A stretch of DNA of 64,000 nt from Sciscionella sediminilitoris. GTDB taxonomy: Bacteria; Actinomycetota; Actinomycetes; Mycobacteriales; Pseudonocardiaceae. The stretch covers positions 1 through 64,000 of the forward strand of contig NZ_JALM01000076.1 in the NCBI RefSeq assembly GCF_000737195.2, given 5' to 3'. Below the pieces are notes generated by a model. It was not told the origin of the DNA. It saw only the letters and a program-made list of their open reading frames with translations, and searched no databases. Within the stretch, counting starts at the first letter, position 1. Each line of letters begins with the position of its first letter. Shown piece after piece: positions 62,853-64,000 of the stretch. The translations under genes were made by a program, and so were the position numbers.

Positions 62853-63877
62853 CCTTCCGGATGCCCGCGGAAACCGATCCGCAGGAACGGGTCTGGATGG
62901 CCTTTCCCACCGCCGGGTACATGCTCGGGGAAACCGATGCGGAGGCCGAGGAGGCCTTCGCGGCGTGGAGCGCGGTGGCGCTCGCGGTCGCGGAGTTCGA
63001 ACCGGTGACCGTGCTCGTGGACCCGAGCGCGCGCACCGAGGCCCGCGACCGGCTCGGCGAGGCCGTGGAGCTGGTGGAGTACCCGCTCGATGATGCCTGG
63101 ATGCGCGATATCGGCCCGACTTTCGTGTTCGACGAGCACGGCGCACCGGCCGCGGTGGACTGGGTGTTCAACGGCTGGGGCCAGCAGGAGTGGGCGCGCT
63201 GGGGCAGGGACCAGCACGTGGGCGCCGAGGTCGCCCGGCTAGCCGGGGTGTCCCTTGTGGACTCCCCCTTGGTGAACGAGGGTGGCGGGATCCACGTGGA
63301 CGGGCTCGGTACGGTGCTGCTCACCGAGACCGTGCAACTGGACCCGTACCGCAATCCCGGGCACACCAAGGAATCCGTGGAGGCCGAGCTGGCGCGGACC
63401 ATCGGGGCGAGCAACCCGATCTGGCTGCCGCGCGGGCTGACCAGGGACGCTCAGCGGTTCGGCACCCGCGGCCACGTGGACATCCTCGCCACCATCCCGG
63501 AACCGGGAACCCTGCTCGTGCACGCCCAGCGCGATCCCGGGCATCCGGATCACCGGATCAGCCACGACATCCGGGAACGGCTCGAAGCCGCGCGCACCCC
63601 GGACGGGGATCCGTGGCGCATCGTGGACCTTCCCGCCCCCGAGGTGCTGCGCGATGCCGAGGGCTGGGTGGACTACAGCTACGTCAACCACCTCGTGGTC
63701 AACGGCGCGGTGATCGCCTGTTCCTTCGCGGATCCGGTGGACGCCGAGGCGGCCGCGATCCTCGCCGAGGCCTATCCCGGCCGCCAGGTGGTCGGCATCG
63801 ACGCGCGGGCCATCTTCGCCCGTGGTGGCGGAATCCACTGCATCACCCAGCAACAGCCGCGAAGGGCCGCACCGTGA
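62849..63877 (+). CDS. aguA: Agmatine deiminase-like enzyme (AguA)
   Basis: A 342-residue guanidine-group-modifying enzyme. YPLDDAWMRDIGPTFV, FNGWGQQEW, LVNEGGGIHVDG and the C-terminal GGGIHCITQQQP (Cys331, catalytic) are the agmatine deiminase blocks. It hydrolyses agmatine to N-carbamoylputrescine, which the upstream amidase gene product would cleave to putrescine. The permease partner and following amidohydrolase suggest a catabolic rather than biosynthetic use. Confidence 0.9.
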   Translation: MTFRMPAETDPQERVWMAFPTAGYMLGETDAEAEEAFAAWSAVALAVAEFEPVTVLVDPSARTEARDRLGEAVELVEYPLDDAWMRDIGPTFVFDEHGAPAAVDWVFNGWGQQEWARWGRDQHVGAEVARLAGVSLVDSPLVNEGGGIHVDGLGTVLLTETVQLDPYRNPGHTKESVEAELARTIGASNPIWLPRGLTRDAQRFGTRGHVDILATIPEPGTLLVHAQRDPGHPDHRISHDIRERLEAARTPDGDPWRIVDLPAPEVLRDAEGWVDYSYVNHLVVNGAVIACSFADPVDAEAAAILAEAYPGRQVVGIDARAIFARGGGIHCITQQQPRRAAP

Positions 63878-64000
63878 TTCGTTATGTCAACGGGAAACTG
63901 TTCACCGCCGATCCCGGGCAGCCGTGGGCAAGCGCGCTCGTGGTCACCGGGGACCGCCTCGGTTATGTCGGCGACGAGCAGGGTGCCCGCCACCACGCCC
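63874..64000 (+). CDS. Amidohydrolase, N-terminal fragment (YtcJ-like)
   Basis: Begins at GTG 63874, overlapping the deiminase stop by 4 nt, and runs off the window after 42 residues. IRYVNGKLFTADPGQPWASALVVTGDRL resembles the N-terminal beta-sandwich of YtcJ-type amidohydrolases; the metal-binding HxH lies beyond the window. The fourth gene of the permease operon. Confidence 0.6.
   Translation, partial: MIRYVNGKLFTADPGQPWASALVVTGDRLGYVGDEQGARHHA

Overview
This is high-GC DNA (roughly 70% G+C). GTG starts, 4-nt start/stop overlaps, a SARP regulator, DesK/NarL-type two-component pairs, PucR and FCD-GntR regulators, an MbtH protein and modular NRPS genes all point to a filamentous actinomycete, probably Pseudonocardiales or a relative of Streptomyces. 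I cannot name the genus.

Layout. (1) 1-3424: a purine-salvage and catabolism operon with the tail of a xanthine-dehydrogenase molybdenum subunit, a guanine-deaminase-like enzyme, an AzgA-type purine permease and a glycerate kinase. (2) About 3.9-39 kb: a natural-product cluster. A minus-strand operon (23546 down to about 3974) encodes SbnB- and SbnA-like enzymes that make 2,3-diaminopropionate (Dap). It also encodes two NRPSs (C-A-T-E-C-A-T and C-A-T-C-A-T-TE), a DrrAB-like exporter, a histidine kinase and MbtH. A second minus-strand operon (35516 down to 24318) encodes a type II PKS/FAS-like set: two ACPs, KS, inactive KS partner, KR, KASIII, a CrtI-like flavoprotein, a Cys-less KS-like protein and two acyl-CoA-dehydrogenase-type proteins. 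This operon also carries a butirosin BtrI/BtrJ/BtrK-like trio (ACP, ATP-grasp ligase, PLP decarboxylase). Read together, an amino-acyl-ACP is probably made and decarboxylated, extended by the type II PKS, and passed to an NRPS that adds Dap-Dap-Gly-X before thioesterase release. Sets of 11-bp-spaced CGYTGAC repeats lie in front of both operons, next to a SARP gene, and suggest joint control.

(3) 36.7-41.1 kb: a second two-component pair, an orphan ABC ATPase and an exported peptidase. (4) 41.1-48.5 kb: ornithine cyclodeaminase-like gene plus GntR, a SnoaL-like protein, the proline-catabolic genes (PRODH, P5C dehydrogenase) with a divergent PucR regulator, and a PheC-like exported protein. (5) 48.7-53.9 kb: a GntR-headed catabolic operon (nitrilase, DUF2848, HpaB-type monooxygenase, cupin, flavin reductase, isochorismatase fold) that looks like a ring-opening pathway for a nitrogen compound. 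(6) 54.0-59.7 kb: a GlpP-family antiterminator next to a sugar/polyol operon (MFS, SDR, FAD oxidase, FGGY kinase). The leader of that operon holds a strong intrinsic terminator between promoter and first gene, so it looks like a GlpP-controlled attenuator. (7) 59.7-64.0 kb: a TetR gene and a TetR-type operator in front of an operon for an NCS1 permease, N-carbamoylputrescine-amidase-like and agmatine-deiminase-like enzymes, and the start of an amidohydrolase.

No tRNA, rRNA, CRISPR array, insertion sequence or phage gene was recognised. No gene-free stretch exceeds 300 bp. The largest gaps are 48454-48720 (nothing recognised), 35529-35769 (SARP repeats and a second direct repeat), 59502-59735 (promoter and attenuator), 36544-36740 (inverted repeats), 38539-38723 (one short hairpin at 38666-38682) and 39396-39577 (a 30-bp inverted repeat). 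All functions are read from sequence motifs and recalled family knowledge. No database search was possible.
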